Shown in pieces: positions 36,386 through 49,341 of a stretch of 64,000 bases of DNA (its first letter is position 1; each line of letters begins with the position of its first letter). The translations under genes were made by a program, and so were the position numbers. Below the pieces are notes generated by a model. The model was not told where the DNA came from. It was given only the letters and a program-made list of their open reading frames with translations, and searched no databases. The stretch covers positions 1-64,000 of the forward strand of contig JAOCPU010000021.1 in assembly GCA_035772785.1 (NCBI GenBank). Direction: 5' to 3'. The stretch is from Phlebiopsis flavidoalba. Taxonomy: Eukaryota > Basidiomycota > Agaricomycetes > Polyporales > Phanerochaetaceae.

Positions 36386-39300
36386 CTAGATAGAGCCCTT
36401 GTGGTCCCAATTCACCTGGGGGGCTGTTGGCCGCACAGAGGTAAGAATCAGCTCGTGGGTGTAACATTCGGGAACCCGCTCTCTGAGAGTGGTCGCCAGA
36501 TCGATACGTCTGCGGGACGGCGATATCACGTAACGGTTTTCCTGTCCCTTCAGGATACGGATCGTGGGTGTTTGGTTGGAGAAACTACGAACGTCTGAGT
36601 GCTGTGTTCGATCGTTCCGTCAGTGGGGTCCCGGTTGTACCCAGCGTGAAGTGTTATCACTGCACTTGTCACCACCAGCTGCCTGTTGATAACGGCCTTG
36701 AGCAGCTTCGAGTCCACGGGAACTTTCGGTGTCACATAATAGAACGTTATTTCCATCGAATAGGTGTCACGTCCATTCTCCCGTCGCGACGGGCCCAATG
36801 CATCGCCGCGAGCTTATAACCGTACCGCCTTCGTTGTCGTGGGATCCTTGAGCATGTAGTCCTTCTCCGCTATACGGACGGTAAGCATTGATCACCGCGC
36901 AGATAGTTATGACCACGGTACGCAAGAACTTCTTTTTGCTGATAGACGTCTCGACCCATTTGTCCGAGACGATGTACGGTGCCACAGCATGGCTACGAGG
37001 AATTTTTCGTGTGCCGTGCGGACAATTGCTCGAGCGACCAGATGCGTGCACTCCAGAGGCTTCGTCGTGAATTTCACGCCCATCTTCGTCAATGCCTGTA
37101 ACGTATCAGGCGTCAATGCGCGCATGAGCTTCTGAACACGGTGTCCTCCATCACTTGGTCTGATCGTCAGACAAATTGACCTGGGTGGTCATGATGACGA
37201 TATTTCTATCGCTGCTCTGCGTTTCGCTGAGACGCACATGTAGTCAGCGACAGGGGTGACAGAAAGAGTGAAGTTTTAGTCAATCCATACGTACGTAGCC
37301 TGCGTTGTAGCTATGCCTCTTGCGAGGGCCGCCTCGTTTCGTTGTGTGGCTCTTTCACAACATCACCCGCTCTGGTACGGTTGGGTCCGTACGACTTTCT
37401 CTTTTTCGACCCCGTTGACGCAGGCTGCAGGATCAGAAATCTTCCTTTTTCTTCTTCTCAGGTTCCACCATCTGACTCATCGGGTCGCGCGCACCCTCCT
37501 GGGGGGACTGCGCTTTCGGTGCCCGGCTTCGGGGCGGGTCTCGACCTTTTCCTTTTCCTTCTCCTTGCCTTCTCCTTTTTTGGCAATGCGTTCCTCCTCG
37601 TGAGACCACTGGTACCTTGACATGCCCAGGAGACTTCAGCTCCTTTCTAGGGAAGCGAGTCGAGGTCAACGGCATGATTTCATCATGCAGCTTTCTGAGC
37701 CGCCTTAGGGTCGCAGCACAGAGCGTCCGTCACTGATATTGTTGTCACAGAGGGCATATAGCTCAGCTACGCGACTGGGCCGGCTTCGGGAGCAGGCGCA
37801 GGCGCAGCAGCAGCAGCTCGGCGGTTTGGCCTGGTTCAGCAGTACCCGATGGCGAAGGATTTTTCCAGAGGTGAGGGGCTATACGGCTCAGCGAGCTCTC
37901 CGAGGTCTTGGTGTCTTGTGTTTGGCTTTTGAAGACCGTTTCGAGGCGGGGGCGTCGCGCGCTTGGGAGACTCTTGAGCGGCGTCCCCTCTTTAGCCTGC
38001 TGCAATGACGATGGACCTCTCCGCAGTAATCTTCTTTTCAGGAGACACAGGACGGGCGGCTTGGGAGTCGGACGGTATCTCAAGCCTTTGGGAGGATGTT
38101 GACCTGACTTGGGCAAGAGTAGGTAGCAAAAGAGAGGCGTTGCGCCGGGGTGTGCGTGCGTTGTGGAGGAGAGGCAGTGAAGGTATTGCCTTCTTCATCG
38201 AGCTCCACCGTCTGAGCGCGTCTTGTCTTGTGTTTACCCCGAGTGGCCGACTTTTCGCTCTCGCCGTCGGTCGGTATATCAGGATTTCGTCGAGTCCTCG
38301 TAGGAGCGACGGGATTTCTCTTGGAAGATGACCGTCCCCTCGCCTCCATATTGATATCTTCATCGGTGGACGGTCTGGGTCTTCGCTTGGACGCAAGTGG
38401 CAGGCGTTTTTTTGAAGTGGATGGTAGAAAAACATCCTCTTCGTCCTCGCGCGTTGAGGTGACCTGGCCCCGGGCTGCGACTACGACTGCGGGACTTGGA
38501 GCGGTAGGTCTTGATTACTGTCCCTTTACGGGCACTGAACCCTGTACGAACGCGCGGTCTCGGTTCCCGTCTGTGGTGGACTTCGCCGGTGCCTTCCCTT
38601 TCATGGCGGTACGTCGAGAGAGACTGGCCGTTCAGCCCTTGGTGCCTCTTCGATCGACTGCTGCTCTTCCTCGGAGTCGTCTTCAAAGACCTCACGCTTT
38701 TTGCTTTGGGTGTAGCCAAAAACGCGTTTTGGCCTCACAGGGGAGGGGCGACCCGGCTTCGTCAGCATCGTCAGACGGGAGAGGTGGCGGCACGGTTTTA
38801 TTCTTCTGCTTCACGATAGATCTCGTTTGGGCCAGGTTTTTCCCTTGGGTGCGGGGCGTTCCTACCAATTTCTCGGGTGAAAAAGCTGCCACGGGGCCCA
38901 CTGCGCAATGGAGTCGAGGGGTGTCCGTTGTCCGACCTAGTCTGTTTGCGACGTCGCTTAGGTGAGTCATCGAGGTCATCTTCATCTTCGTCCTCGTCTT
39001 TGTTGATCGGGGTCGATGCCAAGCTCTGACAACCGTCCATCGTCATCAAGAGCGACAGTCCATGTCCTGGAAAACGTTGGGAACTGGCCTCTACCACGTC
39101 GTCCATGTCGACATCCTCGCCTTCACGCCGCGCAGATCGTTTCGCGGCAAGCTTCGGCTAGTGGAAGCAGCGTCCTCCGTGGCGCCCGCACTCTTCTTCA
39201 ATATCCCGCGTTTCGGCGTTTCAGTGACTTCTGGACCGGGAACGGGCTTGTTTTCCTTTTTCTTCGCGCCGCCCAGGGCGAGCCAGTGCCTCAGCTTCTG

Positions 39301-40982
39301 CCTCCGCCTGGATCTCATGTTCCATTCGGTCCAACTCAGCTTGATCATAGCCCACTCTGCCGCTGGCACTTGTCCCTCCTGCCAGGCCGAGCCCGGCACG
39401 TCCTCCATCGTCCGCGAGAAGGTCGCCGAAATTCACACCAGGAGGAAAAGAGGTGTACTTCTCCGGGCAGGACTGATATCTCGCCACTGAGCGAAAACAG
39501 TCTTCCAGCCACATGTGGTTAACGACGGGAATGCCCCAAACCGAGGCTCGCGAGGTCTTGTCACCTTCAAGGCTGTTCCAATGTGAATAAGAGACGGGCA
39601 AACAGGCCGGCAGACTCACAAGGACGCAATCACGGCAGTGTTCTTGCCTGACATAGTTGGCGTGAATGGGGCCCCCGAGGACGAGTAACAATTTCTTGAT
39701 ATACTCGCGGTCTTTCCCCGTAAAGTTCGTGATCGTGATGAGCTTGGAAACTGTGAGCAGAATCCACGTAGTAGAGCACAGTCGACATACGTGTCTGGAG
39801 AATCCTGGAATAGGGGTCTTTGGAATCGGATAATGTAGTAGTTGGTCGGTCGGGTCGCGAGAGGGTGCCGGTGCAGCGGACATACCAGAACCAATGAAGG
39901 TTCCCGATAGTCTTCTTCAGCTTGTACGCCTGCGGAAAACGTTATCATGCACGTCTTGAAAGTAATCCAACCTCTGCATACCTTGACGAACGCAGGGCCA
40001 GAGAGCGGTACTGTGCGATATACACATCTGCTGCTTCAAGCTTCTCCAGCTCGTCCTCCGGAGAGTCAAATTCAATGACCTCTCCTCCACCTCGAATGAC
40101 ATCGGCGACGTGTGCCTCCCGTTGTCGAGCTGTGAAACCAAGATTTGAGCCGAACATGACTTTGAAGCCATTCCAAGTCTCGCTCGACGCGGGACGATGC
40201 TTTGGCAGGTCTATGGTAGTTTGGAAGATGGTGTCGTATAGAGCGTTCTTTTGCGACGAAGAGGTCGGCCGTGTCTGGATTCGCGTTCCTCGTCACCCGT
40301 GGCAATAGACTTCGCACCAGTAGCCTTCAGCCCGGACACCAGCGGCATGTCCAGAGAAGACGCGAGGTTCTGGCCACTCGTATGGTTCCGTGGGGAGATG
40401 ACGCACGCCGAGACGAACAACATCATCGAACCAGTGAGGAACAAGAATCTTGATAGGAAGGGGTATTTCGTTCTGCGTCGGGTCCTTGAAGTGCATGGCC
40501 GTTTTGTACTTGAGACTGCCCGTGGCTAGGGCAAAGAGGTGAGTGACGTCCCGGGTGAGAGCGTATCGCCACTGTCCGCCCAGAGATGATATTCCAGCAG
40601 CCATGACTTCGTTATCTGACTTAGAGAGGTCTGTAGCGGTCGCTACCAGCGTCCCAGAGAAGAGCATAGCGGGATGTGGAGAGAAGAAATCGGGCTCTTG
40701 TCTTGTACCGAGGATGACGGTACGTTCGATCCAGAGTGGGGTGGCGTAGTAAAGCCCTGTGCGTGGCGCAGCGTATTCCAGAGAGTCCGGTGTTGGCACA
40801 GATTCCGTCACGAAATGTGTAAGGGCGGGGTCGTTAAACTCGACGACCTGCGGCGTGTTTCGCGCGACAGGATCTTCACGAGCTGTCTAGCCTGGAGTTC
40901 GGGATAGTTTTGGAGACATATATTCGCTGGCCTTCGAAGAGGCCGCTGTGCGCGTCGGTTTTCGCCGCCAAGGGTCCGCCAT
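36386..40982 (-). CDS. Multi-BRCT protein, RTT107/BRC1-like
   Basis: Scaffold proteins of this type bind phosphorylated histone H2A and other partners during replication stress. From the start (MADP) the first BRCT reads GLFEGQRIYVSKTIPNSRL-like, then PALTHFVTESVPTPDSLEYA, with WRYALTRDVTHLFALATGSL and PHWFDDVVRLGVRHLP in the second. A middle region holds TITNFTGKDREYIKKLLLVL and VWGIPVVNHMWLEDCFRS, a further BRCT pair ending in KYTSFPPGVNFGDLL. A long basic, Ser/Arg/Lys-rich linker follows (about 37440-39300) with NLS-like KRRRK. The C-terminal BRCT pair shows LGVKFTTKPLECTHLVARAI, SDKWVETSISKKKFL, YVTPKVPVDSKLLKAV and a last ENRYVISPSRR. The stop is at 36386. Homology to RTT107/BRC1 is inferred from the domain layout. 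Indels are frequent. Confidence 0.82.
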
Positions 40983-41707
40983 CTTGGGGTGAGAGTTGTC
41001 AACGTCGAGGACGAAGATGCGCGAACGCCGCGTCGCGAGTGAAATGAGGTCACGTGTTGGCGGCGCTGGTGTTCTAGTGCTAGGTTAGGGTTTCACATTG
41101 GATGGCGACTCGGTCCGTTGTTCGTCTACCATGACCGTAACCACAGAGCCTCGTCCCATGCCGTCCCCTCTTCACTTGAAATGTGGGAAATTCACATAAA
41201 CGAACAATTGCCTAATGAAATTTCCTTTTTACTCCGCGCAAATAACTACCGCTCACGATCTTTTATGACTTTGTCTATCGATCGGGTCTGCGACCCTACT
41301 GCTCCAGGTCAACTTCCTCAGGTCATAGCAGTATTTTATAGGCGTTGTATGGATTCACAAGCTTTTAATGCACTCTTCAGTCAAAAACTTTGAGATATCC
41401 CGCAGGCTAGGTGAGGATCACCACTGTCAAGCGTGCTGACAATGCAACTGGATAGGGGCTTGGTCAATCACTGGGCCACGTCTGTTGTCCAACACCAGTC
41501 GAACCCTGGTTGACCCAATCTGGTTTGCTCAGTCAACGGGGGCCAGAACCTCATGGTATCCTCGTGGTCATTGATCTGAAGTGGCCACATCCCTGGTAGA
41601 GTGGGGCACTTGAACCTCATGTCTGCTTGTGGCCGCTGGTACGCATCCTCGGCCATGCCTATATAAACTGCACGTCTCTTTGAAAACTCGTCGCCCATCT
41701 TCACACC
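40983..41707. other. Intergenic, divergent promoter region
   Basis: Lies between the start of the BRCT gene and the next plus-strand gene. A TATATAA motif at about 41660, 48 bp upstream of the next ATG, could be a core promoter. Confidence 0.4.
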
Positions 41708-42571
41708 ATGCCAGCTCCCGCATTCAAGTTCACCTCCTCGCGCCACTCCGTTTCCCAGCATGCTTGTTTTCCCATCAAGGCCCTGCCTACGCATGCACCT
41801 GCACCGACGTCGACGCTTCGGCGCAAGGATCGCTGCATATGATGGACTCTTCGTCTGGGACGCACATGTAGCGACAGAAGAGACTATTTACTCTACCGGG
41901 CACTCCACTATTACCCGATACACCGCCAGAGAACGCGACCGACTCGATGTCCTCTGTCAAGACCGTCAGGCCCACTGCGCCATCACTCAAGCGAACTGAT
42001 AGTCGAAATGGGCATTGGGCCCTCAGCGAGGTCAAAAACGCAGGTGAACAAGCAGTCCGAGCCTACGACCTCGGTCTCTCAGCAGGGTACTACTTCTGTC
42101 TTGGACGCATCTGGGGCCGGATCACAGCGAGGCCGTTCGAAGATTCCTCAGGCCACGCAGCGTCGATCAAGCTCTGAGGACAGAGAGTCACGTCGTGGAC
42201 TCCGCGGGTTTATTCAGTCCTGGCGTGCCAAAGCCGAACGTGAGCGGCCGGCGCCGGCTCTCCTGACTTCCACCTCACGCACAATTGAAACGCTCTCGAC
42301 CACGCCTGTGAATGACTCTCTCCGTTTCAAGGGCATGGCGAAGACTCCGAAATTGTCGACATGGACGTCGACGACGAGGACCTCGAGGTGACCCTTCCAG
42401 CCCAGGCTCAGACACGGATTCCGATGACGGAGACTTATTCAAATACGACAAGCCTCCCGCCGCACTCCCCGTTGGATATGAGCGTAAGGCGACAGGGTTC
42501 ACGTTTGGAGGTCTTCCCACATTTGAGGATGCATGGCAGCACGTGTGCCGGGATTCAGCAGAGTTGGAGTG
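41708..42571 (+). CDS. Unrecognised Ser/Thr-rich protein
   Basis: Starts MPAPAFKFTSSRHSVSQ and continues in shifting frames with low-complexity Ser/Thr/Pro sequence. An acidic stretch follows (VDMDVDDEDLEV, DTDSDDGDLFKYDKPP), then an ordered-looking segment GFTFGGLPTFEDAWQHVCRD near the end. No known domain is seen. The final segment might continue by splicing into the next entry, making one gene to 43390. Confidence 0.4.
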
Positions 42572-42689
42572 AAGATCGGTTCAAGGTTTGCCTGAAGGGT
42601 CTCCAGGAGCATACCACGTACTGGGACATCCAAGAACCGTATGTCTCTTACTCGTCCTTGAGTTTCGCAATCTGATAGCGGAAATTATA

Positions 42690-43387
42690 GTCATGTTTTC
42701 GATGGAACGGTGAACTCATCATCGAAGACACGCACCTGTATTCGAAGGGTCAATGACTCACTTGTACTCTGCACCTCCGGTCAGGGGCTGGGCATGTGGT
42801 ACTGGGGCGCCAGCGACAACTGTGTGCTGCTGCGAAAGAAAGCTCGTGGAACCGAGAGTGCAGCGCGGATCAACATCATGGAATGATTTACCACAATGGG
42901 CTGCCGTTCGGCGTCCGCGACTACATGGTCATTGCGAACGGAAAGATGTGATCTTCAATGGGCCAGTGGACCATGGCTCTCGTCAGGACACGGAAAACTC
43001 CAACTTGGAGCGAAGCTCGAGGGCAGTTGGTGGGTATACCGAGCGGATACAAACCTGTGTTTCGAATCCCCTTTCGAGGTTATCATCCCCACGCGACGTG
43101 TTCAGACAAGGTCGCTGAGTTTTCCGGCTCTTCCGCTTGAAGGCGTTCGTCACGTTCGTATTGGCGGAGCAGACGTTTTCACTCGCTCAAAGAACGAGCC
43201 TTTTGTCATCGATACTCCCATACTGGACGCACCGATGGAGCACCTTGAGGAAGGAGAAACACATGGATGGCAGCAAACTGCTGCACCCTACAGCGACGAA
43301 CTGAACGACCTGTCATACATGCACTCATTTATTCTTCCTCTCACGCTCTTGACTTATTCATGTATTTGTATTTGTATTCGTCTGTGA
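42690..43387 (+). CDS. Unrecognised protein or continuation of the previous gene
   Basis: Plus-strand segments include GQGLGMWYWGASDNCVLL, then MIYHNGLPFGVRDYMVIANG-like and FNGPVDHGSRQDTENSN. The last open exon has EGSWWVYRADTNLCFESPFE, LPLEGVRHVRIGGADVFTRS and DTPILDAPMEHLEEGETHGW. The pattern is protein-like with Trp/Gly-rich segments but no family is recognised. The C-terminal 25 residues are hydrophobic (MHSFILPLTLLTYSCICICI), a possible membrane anchor. Frame changes make the exon structure uncertain. Confidence 0.4.
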
Positions 43388-43428
43388 GTTTTATCACGTT
43401 ATAAATTATGTACTCGTTCTAGAACCGA

Positions 43429-44038
43429 ATGTCCTCGCAGACTGTCAAACGTATGCCTGATGCGGTAAGTGGCGTGTGAGCTAGAGGCATCACAGCTCCG
43501 TTTTTTTCCTTTCATTTACAATACGATGATTCTCTTGCAGCAGCTGCCGTTCAAAGTCATCCTGAACATTGCGGAGTATGTATTATCATGAGACTTTGTA
43601 CGATACAAACGCATTCAGTCAGGCCTTAACGCCAGTAACCTGGCTCGACGAGTTTGAACATGAGCGCCTGCGAGGTCGTTTTGTTAGCCCTCGGTTGGGC
43701 CGAGTTTACCGGGATAAACCCTCCTTTCTTAGCACCATTCGGCAAGCAACACTACAGCGTCTTTATTTGGTTGCACGGGAGCTACATTCGTAAAAACGTA
43801 ATTACAGGCCTGAGAGCTCTGAAAACGCAGCGGAAAGCGACCACATGGAGAGCACGTGGTGTCTAAGCGCCTCGAGTCCTACCGCGTCCGAATGCCTGAA
43901 GCGGGGCTTCGATTAACGACCATGTTCAGGCAATCTCTACGGTCTGGTGAGCATCGCATAACCCACAGGCTCAGCCGAGAAGCGCACTTTGACTCTTCCT
44001 GTAATAGGCACAGACGTTTGCAATTAACCTTGGCGTGA
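43429..44038 (+). CDS. Possible F-box-like protein
   Basis: MSSQTVKRMPDA is followed by a good intron (GTAAGT..CTTGCAG) and QLPFKVILNIAEYV, which has the look of the first helix of an F-box (LPxEVxxxIxxYL). The next segment reads LTPVTWLDEFEHERLRGRFV. The rest is short and frame-shifted. Basidiomycetes have large families of short F-box proteins, but the evidence here is one helix only. Confidence 0.3.
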
Positions 44039-44499
44039 GGCTACGGGTGCTGGCTGTCTCCTTAGTGCAGCGAGCATGAGAGATAAAAGGGACAAGGTGC
44101 GGACATATCGTCTCTCTCCCTCCTAAATGCAGTCTTATCTTTCTGCGGAAACGCGCAGCATTCGCATATAATAATACACGCGCATGAGTCAGAGTATCCT
44201 CTTGGACAAGGTAAGGTCCTCCTCTGCCGTAACTAGAGCAGCCAAATCAGGCAAGGTCACAGGCTCCGCCGTAACAGGACGTACGCTACACGCGGATGCA
44301 CACACCCGTGTTCAAAGGCCCGTAGTTTCTCAGCTGGATCAGTGTTGACAGCGATGTCGGTAGACAAGTGCGTAGCCAGGCCTCCCAGTATATCTGTGGA
44401 TAGTGCTCGCTCAATTGTCTTTCAACAGACCAGTCTAAAGTCCCTACCTCGGGCACGCTGAAGAAGCGAACCTCAACCCGTCGCTGTTGTACGTGCGGT

Positions 44500-45252
44500 G
44501 TCCTCAACGCTGACCGGCTCGGTGCTCGCACGAAAACCGCAAACATCCTCCTCCGTGCCTTCCTTCCTGCGCCGACTCTGCTCGTTCTCTCGTTCGCGCA
44601 CTTTCCTCAACCCCGCACGGCAGACAAACATCAGCAACTACCCTCGGCGGACTCGAGGAGAAAAAGTATGCACCGGAACTCGCGCGCGTACACGATACCG
44701 CGAGGAGGCACACACCGCAATGTCATGTGATGGAGATGCTCAAGGACCGAAACGCAGGAAGGCCGGGAGAGCCATTGGTCGGTGGTGTCGCGCGCGGTGT
44801 GGATACCGTGCAGGATGCGACTGGGCTGAAGATCCGGGAGGCTATTGGCTAGGGGCGCGTCAGCGCGAGCAGGGTGTCACAATTCAGACTCGAGACAGTC
44901 GTCGAGCAGGCGGTTGCGGTTGCGGCAACAGGCTGAGAAGGTCGCTGAGCAGGCAGTCGCGGCCGTGGTTGAGAAGGCGGAGGAAGCGAAGGTTGCGGTT
45001 ACTGAAAAGGTAGAAGAGGTTAAGGCCCCTGTACCCGAAAAAGACTTCCACCGACCCCCCGAAGCGGCTCGTAATAGGCGTAGGCGGAACACTTTCTTGT
45101 TGTGTGCGTCAACTGTAGACGGTTTGACATTGGTTTGCTATACGCTTAGATATATATCTATGGGTCATCCACAAGTTCGAAGATACTTGTGTTCCGAAAG
45201 GGCCACCGACAAGCGTCGACCGACATCATGTAAGCCTCGAACTCCAGCGTAA
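44500..45252 (+). CDS. Unknown protein with Ala/Glu/Val amphipathic helix repeats
   Basis: The N-terminal part (FLRRLCSFSRSRTFLNPARQ) is Arg/Ser-rich, like a mitochondrial presequence. The next segment in another frame reads KYAPELARVHDTARRHTPQC. A long amphipathic helix follows, with imperfect 11-residue repeats: AEKVAEQAVAAVVEKAEEAK, then VAVTEKVEEVKAPVPEKDF. Such repeats occur in lipid-surface-binding proteins. Family and localisation are inference. Frameshifts split the gene. Confidence 0.4.
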
Positions 45253-46407
45253 AGCCGAACAGAAACTACGCATGTGGGTGTTGACTGCAGTTTGGTCCTG
45301 ACTACCGCGTCACCAAGCACAGGGGGTGGAAATAACATGTTGCCATTATCGGCACGCCTGCCAGATGATTAATCTCCGAAGGCTGCTTACGTCTAGTAGC
45401 ACAAGCCTGCCAGCCAATAGTTTACGAAACATCCCCGCCCCAGGTCAAGTGCATGAGTGTTCCGACGCTGAACTCGTATCATCTAGGACGAGCGCAACAT
45501 GGCACAAGCTGTCGGCCGCCACGACGCGCCGTGACAGACGTGCCTGTCTTTATTCTAAGAATCACAAGGACTCACCGGTGTCAATTATCGCAAGGATTCT
45601 TGCCCGAGAGTGCGTACCTATCATGTAAAGAGACAGTGGTGCCTGTTCCTGATTCAGAGAGTGTTCCTTGTAAGCGAAATTCCAAGCGTATGGACCCCAC
45701 CCCGTCGGGCACTCTAAAATATTTACAGCTTCGTTAGTGCACCAGAATAGTACCAATGAATCATACGGTGTACAATTAAACAGGATAGCGTGGCAGAGTC
45801 TGGCCTGCAGGTACAGCAAGTAGTCAGGGAATAACGATTTTGTGCGAAAACAGGACGGACGATTTATCGCCAAATGTACGGCATCATTCCACGGACGCCC
45901 GTTAATATTGAACCGGAAAGGCATCCAACTATAGACATTATGGGATCATTTCAACCGATCAATGATGCGACATTTTCTTCCTACAGATTCTCACTCACGC
46001 TTTGCGATTGACCTCTACACACACATCTCGAAAAACACAGCGCGATCATTGTAAGTTCAGTAATGCTATATTATACTCAACCGCATACATGAATTCTACG
46101 CTTTTCTAAGAACGATCGAGCCTAATTTTGTGGACAAAGACTATCCCCGATATGTGTAGACGGTGTTTCCGCCCTTCCGCGTCAGGCCAGTAGGTCGTGC
46201 CTTGGCTGTCACGGTTTGTTGTGGAATGGTACGGGCGTACCTTTGCGCGACATACCGAGCCGTGAGCGAAAGCTACGTAGATCTCGTGTGTCTAGGCGTG
46301 AAAGGCCTCGGTCGCGCTCCTGCACATATAAGCTCGCATCCATGGCACATTCCAGCTCACACCAACCAATACCTTTCCTGTCTCCTCTTCATCTCTCTCC
46401 TTTGGAA
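45253..46407. other. Gene-free stretch of about 1.15 kb
   Basis: Only short frames without support. It ends in the probable promoter of the next gene, with TATAAGCT at about 46327, roughly 80 bp before its ATG. Confidence 0.4.
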
Positions 46408-49180
46408 CCATGGCTCTTCTTGTTGCACCGTATAACTCCTGCCATGCGGCTAGGCAATGGGTAAGTACTTGTGTACTCAAACGTTTCGAGTAGAGCTCAT
46501 GCTCTGGCCATAGTTTCAACTCGTTCACCCAGCACACTCTGTGTCAATGACGCTGTCAAACACCTGACGTGAATGCGTCGTCTCCAGAGCTGTTCACAGC
46601 ACAACGGCCCAAGTACAAGGAAGGTCTCATTACCGCAGGATGATGGCTCCGAGAATATCGAAGCCAGTCTGTTACTTGGACAGCCAAGTTTGTGGACCGC
46701 ATTAGCGAAGTCACGGATAGCATGAACATCAGCGTAAGCGTTTATATGTAAAACATGATTTATGAGAAACTTATGAGTACTGGTAAACAGGTTCTCTTCC
46801 AAATAAAATGCGACGCGATCGGTGGTGGTGGTGGCGCGAGCGCGTCATTCCTCGACTTGCCCAACAAGTTCAAGGACGAGCGACATCAACTACTTCATCC
46901 AGGTCAAGGTTACGAACCAGCAGCTCATTGCGCCGAATCTTTCCGAGTTCTGTCCTATCCAGGGCGTCCGCCCGGCCGACTTCACACGTGTATACGGCGA
47001 TTCCTTCATCTCGGGCTTCATCGAGGGGGCGAGTTCAACGCGCTCGTATCGATCAAACTCAAGGACCGCTCGACCCGCCAAGGACATCAGCGTCGATCTC
47101 AAGGTCCAGCTCGACCTCAAGGGGTGCGTCTGTGGAGGGCGAGGCCGAAAGGCAGTGCGTGAAGAAGGAGAGTACAAGAGCTTCGAGGGCGAGACAACTA
47201 GTGCTCTGGTCTCGTGGACTGGCGGAGGCGATATCAAGAATGGAGATGTGGAAGGACTGGACCCTCGACACACTCAAGGCAGTCGCATCTTGAGTTCCCG
47301 TAAGACCCGTGGAAGTCATGGCGTGGCCCAATGCGGACGAAGGTCATTTCAAGGTCGAATCCGTGCACTACCACAAGTCCGCTGGAACAACCTGCGTCCC
47401 TGTAGCGCGCTATCCTTACCAGCTAATACTCGGTTTGAAAAACAGCTTCCAGAGACATGATAGCCCAGCTGGCAGTCCTCTCGTGAGCACATATATTGTG
47501 TCGCGTATGTTTTGTGCTAAAGCCTACCAGACTACGAGAACGCGGGGAGTGTACTCCTCTGCGCTCCTCGACGCATACATGGACTATAAGGTCATGTGGC
47601 GAAACATCTCTCAAGGTCAGTGCACCAGATTTTGCCGCTAGCACATCGCGAATGTTGCCCTTACACTGTTGCATCGCGGCTTTGGGAAGTCGAACAGGGA
47701 CAGTCGATGCTTGAGAGGAAGCCCGATATTGCTGATCTGGTGGATCTCGCCGCGAGGCAAAAGTTCATTACGAGAACGAAACGTCCCCCGTGGCTGCATC
47801 AACACAAAAAGGTCAACCTCATCACTCAAGACGCAGCCGCCAACTGATCCGCAGTGGAGGCCATGTCGAAGGGTCCGAATCCAAGTACGAGGGTATGTAG
47901 CCATATAGTCTTTTCGATGAGGGCGTATATACTCACTTGGTGCGCTATTCGCCGCCCCAGCTCCGCGCCGGTCGCTAACCTTGTCCCAAACATTGCCCAG
48001 ACATCGATCCTCCGTTCCCACCCAACGAGCTCGTCCCCTATAGTGGCTGACATTTTCGGACTGGACAAGGCAAGGAAAGACTGTCGTTTCGAGATGATCA
48101 AGATCGTACGGGAGGTGTGTAACTTCGAATACTACCGATTGCACACCGGATTCTGAACTTGTTCGTAGGTTCGATGCCGTTGCCAATAACCCCAAGGTCT
48201 CCACCGACCCCTTCAGGAGCTGGCAGTACCTGAGTCCCGCAGTTTTTCCGCATGCTTCTCCCGGTAAGGACCTCTCGCTGCAATCGACAATACAGCATGG
48301 AAACTCATTGTGTCACAGACGGTCAGGAACCTTGATAATAGGGAGAAAGCCGAAGCCAAGGCTCGGGAGGAAGCTCGAATCTCGTCGGAGGCACAAGCCA
48401 AAGAGATCGAGACAAAGCTCAACGAGCTGACAGAAACGAAGCGGAAGCTCGCCGAGGTGGAGGGAAAAGCCAAGGAAGGAGAGGAAGCTGTAAAGGCTCT
48501 TCGGTGAGTAAATTCGCTTCGGTCTTGGTCGCGACGCTGACATTATTGTTCTCCTCCCCTAGCCCATACGCCGACTGGTACCCTGGCACCCTCAATGCTC
48601 CCGTTCGCATTAAATCGGCGCATACCAAGCATTGCTTCGACTACAACTTGTCGTGTGACGAGTTCCATCAGTGGGAGCACCTTCCAAACAACGAGTACCA
48701 AAAGGTAAAAATCACTGCCAACTTCAACGCGCTCATTGCTCATCGTCGCACTTCTATAGTACACCATCGTTCGCGCCAGCTCTGCCGGATTCCTCATCCA
48801 AAACCCCAACTCAGGTCGCTACCTCACCGCCAGCGGCTCGATCGCGTCTCCCGATGAGCGGGTGTGTACATGTCATTCACGAAATTCGGGCACCGTGTTT
48901 ACCTTCGAACAGCGGCCAGACGGAACCTTCTTGTGAGTGGATGAAATTCACATGTCTTAGGAGACTCGCGCTGATTGATTCCCCCTGCTACAGCATCCAC
49001 CTTGCGGACCGCCCTCAGTACATTTTGTTGCCGGAGCATCTTAACCCTGCGCTGGGCACAAAGTACTGTGTTTGGCCACATCCGGATGATCGTGCACGGT
49101 TCTACGTCGAGAAACTTCTAGGAGGTGGTGTTCAAATCTCCGAGGGCTTTAAGTTGTATTGGGTCAACGGCTGTGTATAG
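46408..49180 (+). CDS. Two-module protein: pore-forming-like region plus C-terminal beta-trefoil
   Basis: The start MALLVAPYN is followed by introns at about 46461-46511 and 46739-46785. The N-terminal module has a Gly-rich KCDAIGGGGG segment, the strand-rich VYGDSFISGFIEG and FNALVSIKLKD segments, and a later VSWTGGGDIK. I associate this layout with a fungal family that may be related to membrane-inserting proteins, but that is uncertain. A charged coiled coil (about 48320-48505; EKAEAKAREEARISSEAQAK) links to a C-terminal beta-trefoil, seen as ASSAGFLIQNPNSGRYLTAS, FTFEQRPDGTF, YSIHLADRPQYILL and ISEGFKLYWVNGCV. A trefoil suggests sugar or protein binding. Several indels interrupt the N-terminal module. 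The architecture recalls fungal two-module lectins; toxicity is not shown. Confidence 0.55.
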
Positions 49181-49341
49181 TACTTGCAAGGGGTTTTACC
49201 AATAATATGGACTTGTTTCTTCCGTTCAGACATCACACGAAGGATAGTGACGGACTCTAGAAGTCTAGCCATTCGCATTCGCATTAAATTAAAGACACAC
49301 TAATAAGATAAGTCATGAAGGTTCGTAATTCCGTGGACCCG

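Noticed and set aside
38228..38965. 245-codon plus-strand open frame
   Set aside because: Lies opposite the basic linker of the BRCT protein; composition is the mirror of the real coding strand and no domain is present.
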